This document shows, piece by piece, positions 23,399 through 36,495 of a DNA stretch of 64,000 bases (position 1 is its first letter; each line of letters begins with the position of its first letter). The position numbers and the translations under genes are program-made. Origin of the DNA: Coffea arabica (Eukaryota > Streptophyta > Magnoliopsida > Gentianales > Rubiaceae); assembly GCF_036785885.1 (NCBI RefSeq), contig NC_092323.1:16686501-16750500 (forward strand). Direction: 5' to 3'. The notes under the pieces were generated by a model that saw nothing but the letters and a program-made list of their open reading frames with translations, was not told the origin of the DNA and did not search any database.

Positions 23399-23870
23399 AA
23401 GCATAATTGGTGGGTAATTTGAAATTTTAAGAAATTAGCGTTTGCACTGTGTAAATAAAAGTGGTGGGGTAATTTACTGTAGAGTTCCGACATTGGATTC
23501 CTTAGGTGCAGCCTTTTGCACTAAAGTCATGCAAAAATTCATTCCTTCACGTGGCAACTGCATTTTGACGGAAACCTGCAAAAAAAATAACCGTTGGTTG
23601 AGGAGAGTAAAGGCATTTACTCCTGAACACAGCACAAAGGCTAGAAGTGCTCCTCTATTCGGGCCTCTCTTCGCCATTTTCATCTACCAACAGACGGGAA
23701 AGACAGCTGCAATCAAACCCAGCTTGCAGAGACGTCCGGCAAACAAGATCCTTGACTGAAGTTTTGAATCTATCGGACGCATTTCACCCTGCCGCGGTCG
23801 ACGCTTCCAACACCCAAACGGAATTTCTTGCTCCGAGCCCATTCCACTTTCTCCCTATCTACAGCGGCAG
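23386..23870 (+). promoter_or_regulatory. Myb-gene promoter and non-coding first exon, E3
   Basis: G-box at 23548, donor GT at 23871. Confidence 0.5.
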
Positions 23871-25719
23871 GTACAATTCCCTCGATTTTCTGGATTTAGC
23901 TGCAATTTACATTCCATAAACCTGCGTTGATCTGTCTTTCTAGTTGTCCACAGCTTCATCAGCTGATTATCTCCCTTGGACACCTGATTTTGTGTTGGCT
24001 GTGTGCGAAGAGTAGATTTCGTTTATGGTAGATTAAAATGTACTTAGGATTAATTGAACCCGAATCTGAATGAATGGTGGAATAAAGCTGCTCTGGCCTT
24101 TCAAATTGGGAGGTTATGAGCATTAAAACTGGATTAACTGGATATATTGCAAGCAGGGAGATTTATTGTCTTTGGGCTTTTTTCTTATCATGGAAAGAAA
24201 ATTTAATGGGGAAAATAAAATCTGTCCTGAATTTATTAGGAGGATAAGTCGATGTTAGAAGTTAATTTTGCTTTAGAATATGTCAATTTAAGCAGGTGAA
24301 ATAATTGATGGTGGACAGAAGTAAAATATATTATGACCCTTAAAAAAATAAATTTATCACCCTTAAAAAAAATAATTGAAGTAAAATATATTCTACAATT
24401 ACGTAAATTAAAGATGGACAGAAGTTGTTTAATAAAGTTTTGCCAAAAAATACAAGGGATTTTCACTGCTTAATTGCATTGGCCTTTGGCAATCAGTTTT
24501 CTTTTTTTCCATGGTTTCTTTTGCTTTCTTTCCAATTAAAAAGGTTTGCCTCATAACGCACAAGGATTGGACAAGTGTGATAGGAAACATAAAAGCAAAA
24601 TATACCGGTCTGCTGTAAAATTTATAAAGTATTTAAAGTTAAATGTGGGTGGCGTCTGGATGCCCAAGGCAGTAATATGCAAAATATTACTGATAATGAG
24701 CCAACGAGTCCCTGGATTAATACTTTGAAGTTAGCAGCAAGTTACTTGTCCTTGGCATTGATCATGTTTATTATTGAATAATAAACTCATACTTTAACGT
24801 AGTATAAGTTGTTTAATGGGATGCTATAAAATAAGTCATAACTGAGATAGTATATGAAGGAAAAGAAAAAATGGTTTTGAAGAAGAATTAAAATTGGACA
24901 TATACTTGACAACAAAAGTTTACATGAGCAGCCCAGAGAAAAGAATCTTTACATTTTGAGTGTGACCCAGAACCAAAGGAAAATAAAAGGACTAGGATTT
25001 GTGCCTTTTCAACAAAGAAATTGTATCAGATTATACGGAATACATAATCCTGCACAGTTATAGATGCTTGAATTCATAACTTTTGGTTCTGTTGTAAGTC
25101 TCATTTGATGAGGTTAGATACATGTCAATTAGCTTATAGACTTGTCGATTAGGAGTCAATTACCTTATTATTGTGGGCTGCTAATTTCCAGAATTAACAG
25201 AAGCATGGGATTTTTTGTTGATCAATGGAACTTGAAAGCTAACATGCTGGGAATTTGTTTGGATGCAAACTCCCATTTGCTGTTTGGATGCATATTTTTT
25301 GCAATGAGTTAATAATTTTACTGTCCAGCTGCTGCCATTTCGGTTGTTCTGAGGCATTTCTCTCTTCGGTTATGACCGCTGAGAAGAGGAAGAAGCCTTC
25401 TTGCGATTGTATGTTCTTTCTACGCTGTATTAGAAAGTAATTTTCGCAGCATATTCATTGGTTAATAATACTTTTTGTTCGAATTTTGAAGCCTCACCTG
25501 TTAGCTGTACGTCCGATTGCTCTACCCGTTCGTCAACTGCATCCAACAACTACATCAAGTGCCTTGAGGTCTATTTTGAGGCAAGTGCCTTTGTTGAGTT
25601 CCTTCTGCACCTGTTTTTGCTTTCACTATTGATTGTCCAGATCTGTTTCCAAACCACTTTAATTCAATTTCTGTTATCTCAGTCCACTGCTAACTCTTTT
25701 TCCCCATCAAACTTAGCAA

Positions 25720-28700
25720 ATGGCTTCTAGGATTCACTGGACTGATGCAATGGATGAAGCTTTCCTCACAGCCTACGTCAGTTTTCGGGAAAATGACGTT
25801 TGGGACAAGAGGAAGTCGCTAGAGACCAACTACGACATGTTGGCAGCCCATTTGGTGAGCAATCACATATTGACTGTGACTGGCCAGCAATTGCAGACCA
25901 GATTCTATCACATCAAGAAGAAATGGGACCTGTTCTGCAATCTGCGTGGGATTTCATCAAAAACAGAGACCGGGGTTGGGTGGAGTGAGGACAGCTACTG
26001 TTTCACTGCTGATGATGAACATTGGGCCAACTTGGAGCAGGTATGGACTTGTCGCTTCCCTGACTTCTGTTAATTGAATTTCTTTGTACTTCAGATTTGA
26101 AAGGTGACTTCAGATTCCCTATTGAACTAAAATCTGAGCACTCAATCTTGTTTAAACTGCACTTGTTATTTAATTCTCACTTGTGTCTAATCCTTGATGC
26201 CTTTTCATCCTTGATTTTCCGGTGACTTAATCAATTTTTATATGCTGACTCCACTTGTTATTCCGTCTTATTTTCAATCCTCGAAGTCTTTTGATGAGTT
26301 AATCTTGTAGCTCAGTCATTACAATTACCTTATTAGATTGAATGATGAAAAGAACCTGTAATTTGGTGCACAACTACATATTCAATTCTGAATAGAACTA
26401 GATTTGGGTTATAAAGGGTTATAAGGGGAGGTTCCTGAATAATATAAGTATTTTCCTTGTTAAAATAACTTGAATATTTAGAGTTTTCAGTAAGCGCATG
26501 AAATTTTACATAATAAAAAAAATTACAGCTTCAATGAATTCGGATGACAACTCGGGTTACATCCCTTTTCATGAAACTCAAAAGTTAAACAATTCATTTG
26601 TTCCATCTATAACATCCCTTTTCATAACTGCATGGGCCTATCCTCGCAAGAATTTATCCTTAGTCTCAATAATTTAACAGGCCTGCTTTAATTAAAATTT
26701 GGTGCCTTTTAGTTGCTTTGATGCCTTTTAGTTGAGACTAAATTTGGTGTCTTCTATTTGTTGTAAAGTACAAAGGAGGAAAAAAAAAGAGTTGTTTATA
26801 GGAGAAAATTTAGTACTTTAATATTTTGCTAAACATTTTTAGTCAAATTTGTAACTGTTATATATATATATATATATATATCCAATTCTGGATAACCTTT
26901 TCTGAAATCAAAGTCCCTGTTCAATTAATATGGTCCGTGCAGATCTTTTCCTGCAAAGGTTGTTACTTGTTGGGACCATTACCAACTGTAACTTTGAATT
27001 TTGAATGCTGAATCTTGATCAGGATTGTCCTGGTTTATTTATTGGCAGAGTAGATAATTTTAATATCTCACCTCAGCTATGATCTTCCTCAATCCTTCCA
27101 AGTTCCAGCATTCGGGCATGGCATTTGTACTTTTGTTGATTTGACAACTCACATAATTGTTTGGACATAAAAAGTGTAAAATAATTTCAAGAATTAAAAA
27201 TCTTATACAAAGACACGTTTGAAAAAACAAAGAAAACAAGAAAGCAAATTTCAGAGATGCATGGAATATTTCATTATGAGCTTATCAAAGCTTCTCGCCA
27301 AAGTCACACCAGAAGCAGCAGCACTTCTATGAACTTTAGAGAGCAATATGAAGAAATTTCTGAGCCATTCGAAACTTGAAAATGACCAATTGTATTCTAT
27401 TTAGTGCCTGCACTGCTGATGTCAATTATAATGATACTAATGAATGGCCTTCTCATAAAGTGATGAGTTAGTGTCAAGCCTCTATCTGCACATCCCAAAT
27501 TGATATCCAAACATCTTTGCTATTTTACTCTCGTTTAAATTGTTTTTTTTTTTGCATAGACAGCTGCAGTGCCAACCTTTTTTTATCTAATCTTTCATGT
27601 TCTTTCTTTTCTCCTTTCTTGATGTGCTTTTTTCGATGAATTTGACTTGTCGATTAGTGCATTTCCTTCAATTCGTGAAATGGGATGCTGATTATTTGGT
27701 TGATTTTGGTTTTTATGGCTCCACTTATTGAAATTCTGATCATTGTCGACGAAAAAAGTTGTTTCTTTTTTTTATTCATCCTCATTTTAAGTCTTTCTTG
27801 CTGAATCTGCTTTTTTTCGAGTGTGTTTTGGAGGCTTGGTTGTGTTTTCTGTTTCTTCACAAAGTAATCAGCTGTGGCTTTGGATTCTTTTATCCTCTCT
27901 GTATGGGTTATATTGGAAGTAAGATGTAATAGTAGCAAATCAAGGCAGCATTAGTGAGTAAATTTATAAATCTGGGTTCTTGTTTCCATGATATGATTTA
28001 CTTGAAGTTGGATTATCCTTCGCTTAGTTGACCATTCTTTTCTGGGCAGACGGATTAACTGGATTAGCTTTGATTGGATTATTTGACTGCAAAATGTGAA
28101 AATTGCTCGGCTTAGCTGCTGGTGATTTGTCATTCACAACTCTTTCTTTAATATACAGAAATATTAGCTATCGACAAAGTTTTGGATCCTGGATTTAGCT
28201 ATCGACATAGTTAATTGAATTAGCATTTTCCTTGTTGAAATAACTCGAATCTTATAATAATATTTTCCTTGTACACTATCAATTCATGTGTGCTCACTTC
28301 ATATTTGCATTTCACCAGACCAATGCCTCGTACGTTGACTTCAAAAAAGAGAATTCATGCTACTGGTACGATCGGTTGACACCGCTACTGCTTGGAAGAC
28401 ATGCCACAGGCAGCCGTGCCCAGTCTGCAAGCGAGGTAGTTCCATCGGAACCGCCTCGCCGAGAACGGTCCAACACTGCTGCTAAAAATCGGAAGGGAAA
28501 AGGTCAAGCCTCTAGTTCGAGGGTGCCTACTCCGGTGAACGTACCAGAAGTTGAGGATGACGACGACGTCTACTATGTTCCCCCAGTTCCTGGTGCAGTT
28601 GGAGGAAAACGGTCAGCCTCAAGCTTAGGAACCAGTGGTGAACCTGAAGGGAGTAGAGGTTCAAAATCGACACGGTCATCTACTGGTCTTGAGGATGCTA

Positions 28701-28957
28701 TAAGCAAGATCGGGAATTACACCGACTTCGTTCTTGAGGACAGACGGAGTAGGTCGGAGTTCGACTCCCTCTACGGCATAATGCAGTGCCAGGATGTGAT
28801 CACCTCAATGGATATTCCGGACGAGTGGAGACTTGAAGCATGTGATCACTATGCCAAATATGAGAACGAGGGTGCAAGGATTATTTTTCTTAGAGCTTCT
28901 GCAGCCGATCGCTACGGCTACATCCTCAAGTTGATGAAGCTAAAAGGCTTGGCCTAG
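25720..28957 (+). CDS. Myb/SANT-like accessory protein, two exons, copy in E3
   Basis: Exons 25720-26040 and 28319-28957. Same protein as E1 and E2 (Glu184), with the shorter intron of E2. Confidence 0.88.
26859..26881. repeat. (TA)n microsatellite in the Myb intron, E3
   Basis: A 23-base run, as in E2. Confidence 0.9.
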
Positions 28958-30038
28958 GCATGCCAATTATGTGAAATGTTTGTACTATTAAAGTACATTG
29001 TGGATGATTGTACTTGTATAACGTGGTTGTTTGTGGATTACTTGTCCATATAATATTAGAGATATTTATTAACTTCTTGTGAAGAAAAAATGTTTATTCA
29101 TGCCAGAGGATTATGTTGCAGGGAAAATACCGTTTGCCTTTTCTTTTCTGGAATTTTCCTGGTTGAGTTCACACTCTTATTGAGATTTCTGAATGCTATT
29201 CTTACTAGTTCAGTAAATTTGCTGTCATTGTCAATTCTAAATGCTGCATGGTACATTTCATGAAAAATTCTGAATGAAGCTGCAGAAATAGAGGACCTGC
29301 AGAGATGTGTTTCTTTGCTTCCGGTGGTTTCAATTTTCCCAAGTTTTTCATTTTGTTGGTGTGCAATTCATTATTATTGTTTGGAGATGCATGGATATTG
29401 TTACTGTTTTGGTGCTCTGTAGCTATTTCTTTCACTTATGGTCTTCCACACAGCAGGGAAGCAGGGAGTCAAGTAAAAGTATTACTACTATTGCGTTATC
29501 TTGATGATTTTGAGTCTGACAATTGGTTATTATATTATCTGGTATCATCAGCCCTTTGTTGGTATGTCGGTCTAGTTTCAAAAGTTGCCAAGGAAATTTT
29601 TAATGAGCCCAGGAGGGAATACGTTGCAATCTCAGGGTTGTGGTACTTCTTTTCTTTTCTTTTCTTTTCTTTTCTGAACATCCATTCACACAAGCATTGG
29701 AAAGCAGGATGCTGCATTCTGGAGAATTTTAGCTTCTCACACTTCAAATCTCCTTGCAGTCCCTCGAAATTTTTAGATTGCTATAGGAACTTGAACGTGG
29801 AGAAAAAGGTATTGGAGATGGAACTGTGAGCTATGGAATGGAGATATTTACATGCGTTCTTGGACTGGCATATGGTCCTCACAATGAAGACAGAGGACAC
29901 AAAAAAGAGCATGCACCTTTTTTGTCCATTAACGCAAACTACTGTAACACCAATCCTGAAGAACAAATAGCTGACACGCCCTAGTACTGCAATTGCTGAC
30001 AAGCACATGGGTTCTATAGCATTTGTGACTAGTTCTTT

Positions 30039-30754
30039 GAGATAATTTCAGAGAGCTCCCCTAACGTTTTATTTATTTTTTTACTTAGCTCCCCTAAGGT
30101 TTGAAAAATTACACTTACCTCCCTTGATTTGATAGTTTTAGTAACAAAATCTTAAAATAAATTGATTCGGTCAAATTTTTAAATGAATACCCTAAAATGA
30201 CCTGCAGTAATGAGTTTTAATTTTATGTCTATACCTACTAGTAGTAGTAGTAAGTATTTGATAAACAACAATAATATTAATAATAATTTATCATTATGAT
30301 AGGATACTTTTGATGGTATTTATTATAGATTAAATTTATAAGATAGAAAAGAAGATGTTCAAATAATTCATTTAAAGTTTATGAATTTTTTGAGTAGTGG
30401 GATTTTGAAAAATTTAGATGTGATTTTGGACCATTTATTTTTTATTTATTGTTAATTTTGAGACAAAAAATAAAGATCAACAAAAACATTGGATTACTAG
30501 ATGTGACATTTGGTTACATTAAAAAATAGAGGTAATAGTGGTGATTGTACAGTTTTATTGGTAAAAAATTAAGAAAAGGAATAAAAAGAAAAAAATAATT
30601 TTAAATGGCATTCTAAATATAACAAGGAAATTTCATAAAAATATTTAAGGGTAGTATTAAATGATAAGGGAGGTATGTGTAATTTTTAAAAGCTCGAGGG
30701 AGCTAAATGAAATTGTTTCTAAAAAACCTCAAGGGAGGTTTCTGAAATTATCCC
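30039..30754. mobile_element. Nested Mutator-type MITE, E3
   Basis: Same insertion as in the other units; 9-bp repeats at 30030-30038 and 30755-30763. Confidence 0.85.
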
Positions 30755-31019
30755 TAGTTCTTTTAGATGGCCAATAAAAAAGTCTCTGTAAAGTTAACTT
30801 CTCCGTATGTTTCCACTATTTGCATTTTTTGTTCTGTGTCGTGTCCTCTGACGAGGGCCATAAATTGCGGAAATACATGTGCTATAAAGCATTCCAATTG
30901 CATGTCAAATATATCTCATGAAACGACAAAGTGAAAATTGTGGTGGAAGTTCTCTAAAAACTCCAATGTAGATCAGCGCATTTCCCACTGTTTCTTCACA
31001 TTTAAGCAGTGCAATTCTC

Positions 31020-31182
31020 TATAAAAAGAACTGGCCTCTGCAATTCTCTTTTGAAAAACGAACGAAGAGGATAGAAGACAGAACGTCAAGACGAAGTGGC
31101 GACCTTTTCTTAATTAACGTGGTAGCTGTGTGCACCTCGCCGTGTGGCAACCGGAAACTACGTGCGTGCCACTGGAAGCGAG
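31020..31182 (+). promoter_or_regulatory. Transposase promoter and non-coding first exon, E3
   Basis: TATA box at 31020, donor GT at 31183; upstream of the transposase gene at 32400. Confidence 0.55.
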
Positions 31183-32399
31183 GTAAATTGTAGACGAATG
31201 TTTTCAGTTATAAAATTGCAATCTAAATTCAATATCTTGCCATTATTTAGATCTTTTGTATGGTAGCCGTTTATATACTCTCACTTAATGCATTGTACGA
31301 GTTATTGGTGACTAATCGTTCATATTTTACCGCTTCAAAGTGATAATAAATATTTTGAGGTGTTACGAATTGAGTAACCTGGTCGGATGAGTTTTTTGAT
31401 ATAGTACGGACTGGACTTCGTTAGGCTTGGATTGTTGTTTTATAACCTCTCACTTAATGCATTTATACATTTATATTAATATACATAATATTAATTATAC
31501 ATTTATACATATGATTTACATTTATAGATATGTCTCGACATAGGATTCAGAAAGCCTATTAAAGGAAGTAAATTTTTACTTTTAAGCATGCAGATACACA
31601 GGTTGTAATGTGTTGTTCTAGCTTGAGTGTCTTTGAAAACAATAAATAAATAAATAACATTTTTTTTAGGTGACGTATATGAAATAAAAAATAATTAAAA
31701 CTTATATTTATGATATAAGTAAATAAAATTGTGTAAATAATCTATTTACTCAAAATGCATTGTTTGTCTTTTTAGTTGAATGAATTGAAAAAGTAACAGA
31801 TATTTATAGGAATACATTCATATAATAACATTTATTTATAATTTATACATTTATTTATAGTAATAGATAATATAATACAATTATAATATATTTATAAGAG
31901 TTTTATATAAGTAAATAAATATATTTATTCATAAATATTTATAATTGTATTATAAATGCATAAATGTATATTTATATAAAAATATATAAATTATAAATCA
32001 CAAATATATTAATTTATACATTTATATAATATTCATTTATAATTATATGTATTTATAATAATATACATTTATACATTTATAAATATATTAGTATTAAAAG
32101 TTATATTGCCAAATACGTGCTATAAAGTCATATTGCATAGTATTCTATTTAAAAGTCATATTGCTAATTTATACTCCATAAAGCTACTTTACGTAATTGG
32201 TTTGAGAGGATGATGAAGTCTCTAATGGGACATGTCTGACCAATTACATACTTAATTTATGTCTAATGGGACATGTCTAGATTCCCGACATTTAATTTAT
32301 GTCCAATACGCAAGTGGTATTAACACATTTATGGAATTGGTTATACTCATACAAAACATGCTTATATAAACATATATACAGCTATATACATCCCTTATC

Positions 32400-33809
32400 A
32401 TGGCCTGGAACAACCGCCGTGGTGCTAGAGGACGCAATGCGGACCGCATGAGGCAAGATGAGGAAGATGAGGCCTTACTTCTTATGAGTGCATCGTTAAT
32501 GTTAATGCATCCGTCACTTGCACACGTGGATAATAATCAACCACTTCCGCAACATGATGGTTCATTCACAGATAGGCAGTGGGTGGAACGCGTACTCTAC
32601 GGTCATCATAGACGCTCAATAGACAACATGCGTATCACGACTGATAATTTCTTGCTACTGTCCAATATCCTTGTCGAGAGACAGTACGTTCCACACAATT
32701 ACCAACAGCGCGTGCCCATACAGGAGGCGCTTGCTATGACTTTAATGTTGGTCAGCCACAAGCATACGCACCGTGTGTTGGGGACTATTTTTGATCGATC
32801 CATCGAGACGATTAATCGAAATATAAAAAAGGTGCTCCGAGGCCTGTGTCTATTTGCAGCTGAAATAATACGACCGGGTGACCAGACTGCAGTTCATCCA
32901 CGAATTGCAAACTCAACTAATTTTTATCCGTGGTTCAAGGTAATGTGGAAAGAATACTGATTTTTGGCGACTCTGTAGTACGACGATTCTATAAAGTTGA
33001 TTATATATTTTTTACACATATTAGGATGCCGTGGGAGCGATGGATGGCACCCACATCTCAGCTTGTCCTCCGACAGGCGAGCAAATGGCATATACAAATC
33101 GGCACGGGTGGCAATCACAGAATGTTCTGGCAGTTTGTGACCATGACATGCGCTTCATCTATGTGTATGCTGGATGGGAGGGAAGTGCACACGATGCGCG
33201 AGTGTTGGAGTCAGCATTAGCATATCCGTCCGATTTTCCACTGCCGCAACCTGGTAAGTGATGGGTCCAATATTTCAAGTCAAGCATGTGCTATGCTTTA
33301 TTTCCACAACTCCTATTTTTTATCGCGTTTATTAATTAGAATAACTTTGTCAAATAGGCCAGTACTACTTAGTTGATGCGGCATACAGGAATGCTCCTGG
33401 TTTCATGCCTCCGTATAAGAACGTGGGGTCCGAATCTCCGTCAAAGACCTTGTTCAATACTCGACATTCGCAACTGCGCAATGTCATTGAGCGCACATTC
33501 GGTGTGCTTAAGAAAAGATTCAAATGGTTAAAGGGTCCGGTAGATAATTTCTATATGAGCACTCAAATCAGTATAGTCATTGCTTGTTGTGCGTTGCACA
33601 ACTTTTTAAGGATGCACCAACCAGAAGATGCTCATTTTCAACGGTTTGAATCACAAGACGTGCACTTAAATGAAGAGCCAGAAATAGGCGGGCTAGTACC
33701 TCAGCCGTTCGCATTAAACGTGTCTCCTGCAGAGCTGGCGGAATGGAAAGCTAAACGAGACTACATAGCGACTCAAATGTATGCAGCACGAGGGCGACGC
33801 CGCCGTTAA
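32400..33809 (+). CDS. PIF/Harbinger transposase, three exons, copy in E3
   Basis: Exons 32400-32939, 33025-33253 and 33358-33809. Same 406-aa product with no visible decay. Promoter TATA box at 31020. Confidence 0.93.
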
Positions 33810-33977
33810 GTGTTCATCGCATTAAGTAGGATTGTAATTGTCCCTAAAATATATTTTCCCATGTGTAGAATGTACTTAAAATGTCCTCGATTTCCAACTT
33901 CTAAATTAATCTGTACCGTTTGGGTATTAAGTATGCAATTGGTTTAGCGTAAACGTAGTATAAAATCAAAATTTTCG

Positions 33978-34016
33978 AAGTCAAAGTCAAAATTTTCGAA
34001 GTCAAAGTCAAAGTCA
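33978..34016. repeat. GTCAAA hexamer block, E3 3' subterminal (short form)
   Basis: Same short form as E1. Confidence 0.8.
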
Positions 34017-34145
34017 CATGCTTAAATTCAATAATAAGCACCTGTCCAAACGCTAATTTACACGATTTACTTGCTATCCAAACGCCTATTTCATATTTAC
34101 GCGATCTTAAAAAGTAACCTAAAAAATATCCCAAATAACTTACAA

Positions 34146-34174
34146 TCCAAACAAACCCTGAGGAAGTGTTTGGA
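34146..34174. repeat. E3/E4 junction: 3' TIR - TGA - 5' TIR
   Basis: TGA at 34159-34161 between the two terminal repeats. Confidence 0.75.
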
Positions 34175-34646
34175 AAGCATAATTGGTGGGTAATTTGAAA
34201 TTTTAAGAAATTAGCGTTTGCACTGTGTAAATAAAAGTGGTGGGGTAATTTACTGTAGAGTTCCGACATTGGATTCCTTAGGTGCAGCCTTTTGCACTAA
34301 AGTCATGCAAAAATTCATTCCTTCACGTGGCAACTGCATTTTGACGGAAACCTGCAAAAAAAATAACCGTTGGTTGAGGAGAGTAAAGGCATTTACTCCT
34401 GAACACAGCACAAAGGCTAGAAGTGCTCCTCTATTCGGGCCTCTCTTCGCCATTTTCATCTACCAACAGACGGGAAAGACAGCTGCAATCAAACCCAGCT
34501 TGCAGAGACGTCCGGCAAACAAGATCCTTGACTGAAGTTTTGAATCTATCGGACGCATTTCACCCTGCCGCGGTCGACGCTTCCAACACCCAAACGGAAT
34601 TTCTTGCTCCGAGCCCATTCCACTTTCTCCCTATCTACAGCGGCAG
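34162..34646 (+). promoter_or_regulatory. Myb-gene promoter and non-coding first exon, E4
   Basis: G-box at 34324, donor GT at 34647. This end of E4 carries the E1-E3 sequence states. Confidence 0.5.
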
Positions 34647-36495
34647 GTACAATTCCCTCGATTTTCTGGATTTAGCTGCAATTTACATTCCATAAACCTG
34701 CGTTGATCTGTCTTTCTAGTTGTCCACAGCTTCATCAGCTGATTATCTCCCTTGGACACCTGATTTTGTGTTGGCTGTGTGCGAAGAGTAGATTTCGTTT
34801 ATGGTAGATTAAAATGTACTTAGGATTAATTGAACCCGAATCTGAATGAATGGTGGAATAAAGCTGCTCTGGCCTTTCAAATTGGGAGGTTATGAGCATT
34901 AAAACTGGATTAACTGGATATATTGCAAGCAGGGAGATTTATTGTCTTTGGGCTTTTTTCTTATCATGGAAAGAAAATTTAATGGGGAAAATAAAATCTG
35001 TCCTGAATTTATTAGGAGGATAAGTCGATGTTAGAAGTTAATTTTGCTTTAGAATATGTCAATTTAAGCAGGTGAAATAATTGATGGTGGACAGAAGTAA
35101 AATATATTATGACCCTTAAAAAAATAAATTTATCACCCTTAAAAAAAATAATTGAAGTAAAATATATTCTACAATTACGTAAATTAAAGATGGACAGAAG
35201 TTGTTTAATAAAGTTTTGCCAAAAAATACAAGGGATTTTCACTGCTTAATTGCATTGGCCTTTGGCAATCAGTTTTCTTTTTTTCCATGGTTTCTTTTGC
35301 TTTCTTTCCAATTAAAAAGGTTTGCCTCATAACGCACAAGGATTGGACAAGTGTGATAGGAAACATAAAAGCAAAATATACCGGTCTGCTGTAAAATTTA
35401 TAAAGTATTTAAAGTTAAATGTGGGTGGCGTCTGGATGCCCAAGGCAGTAATATGCAAAATATTACTGATAATGAGCCAACGAGTCCCTGGATTAATACT
35501 TTGAAGTTAGCAGCAAGTTACTTGTCCTTGGCATTGATCATGTTTATTATTGAATAATAAACTCATACTTTAACGTAGTATAAGTTGTTTAATGGGATGC
35601 TATAAAATAAGTCATAACTGAGATAGTATATGAAGGAAAAGAAAAAATGGTTTTGAAGAAGAATTAAAATTGGACATATACTTGACAACAAAAGTTTACA
35701 TGAGCAGCCCAGAGAAAAGAATCTTTACATTTTGAGTGTGACCCAGAACCAAAGGAAAATAAAAGGACTAGGATTTGTGCCTTTTCAACAAAGAAATTGT
35801 ATCAGATTATACGGAATACATAATCCTGCACAGTTATAGATGCTTGAATTCATAACTTTTGGTTCTGTTGTAAGTCTCATTTGATGAGGTTAGATACATG
35901 TCAATTAGCTTATAGACTTGTCGATTAGGAGTCAATTACCTTATTATTGTGGGCTGCTAATTTCCAGAATTAACAGAAGCATGGGATTTTTTGTTGATCA
36001 ATGGAACTTGAAAGCTAACATGCTGGGAATTTGTTTGGATGCAAACTCCCATTTGCTGTTTGGATGCATATTTTTTGCAATGAGTTAATAATTTTACTGT
36101 CCAGCTGCTGCCATTTCGGTTGTTCTGAGGCATTTCTCTCTTCGGTTATGACCGCTGAGAAGAGGAAGAAGCCTTCTTGCGATTGTATGTTCTTTCTACG
36201 CTGTATTAGAAAGTAATTTTCGCAGCATATTCATTGGTTAATAATACTTTTTGTTCGAATTTTGAAGCCTCACCTGTTAGCTGTACGTCCGATTGCTCTA
36301 CCCGTTCGTCAACTGCATCCAACAACTACATCAAGTGCCTTGAGGTCTATTTTGAGGCAAGTGCCTTTGTTGAGTTCCTTCTGCACCTGTTTTTGCTTTC
36401 ACTATTGATTGTCCAGATCTGTTTCCAAACCACTTTAATTCAATTTCTGTTATCTCAGTCCACTGCTAACTCTTTTTCCCCATCAAACTTAGCAA

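Larger units (their letters stand above)
23386..34158 (+). mobile_element. E3: complete PIF/Harbinger autonomous element
   Basis: A 10,773-bp unit with Myb-like gene at 25720-28957 and transposase gene at 32400-33809. Same length and same variant states as E2 (23-base TA run, Glu184, short hexamer block), suggesting that the E2/E3 pair is one of the most recent duplications in the window. Confidence 0.85.
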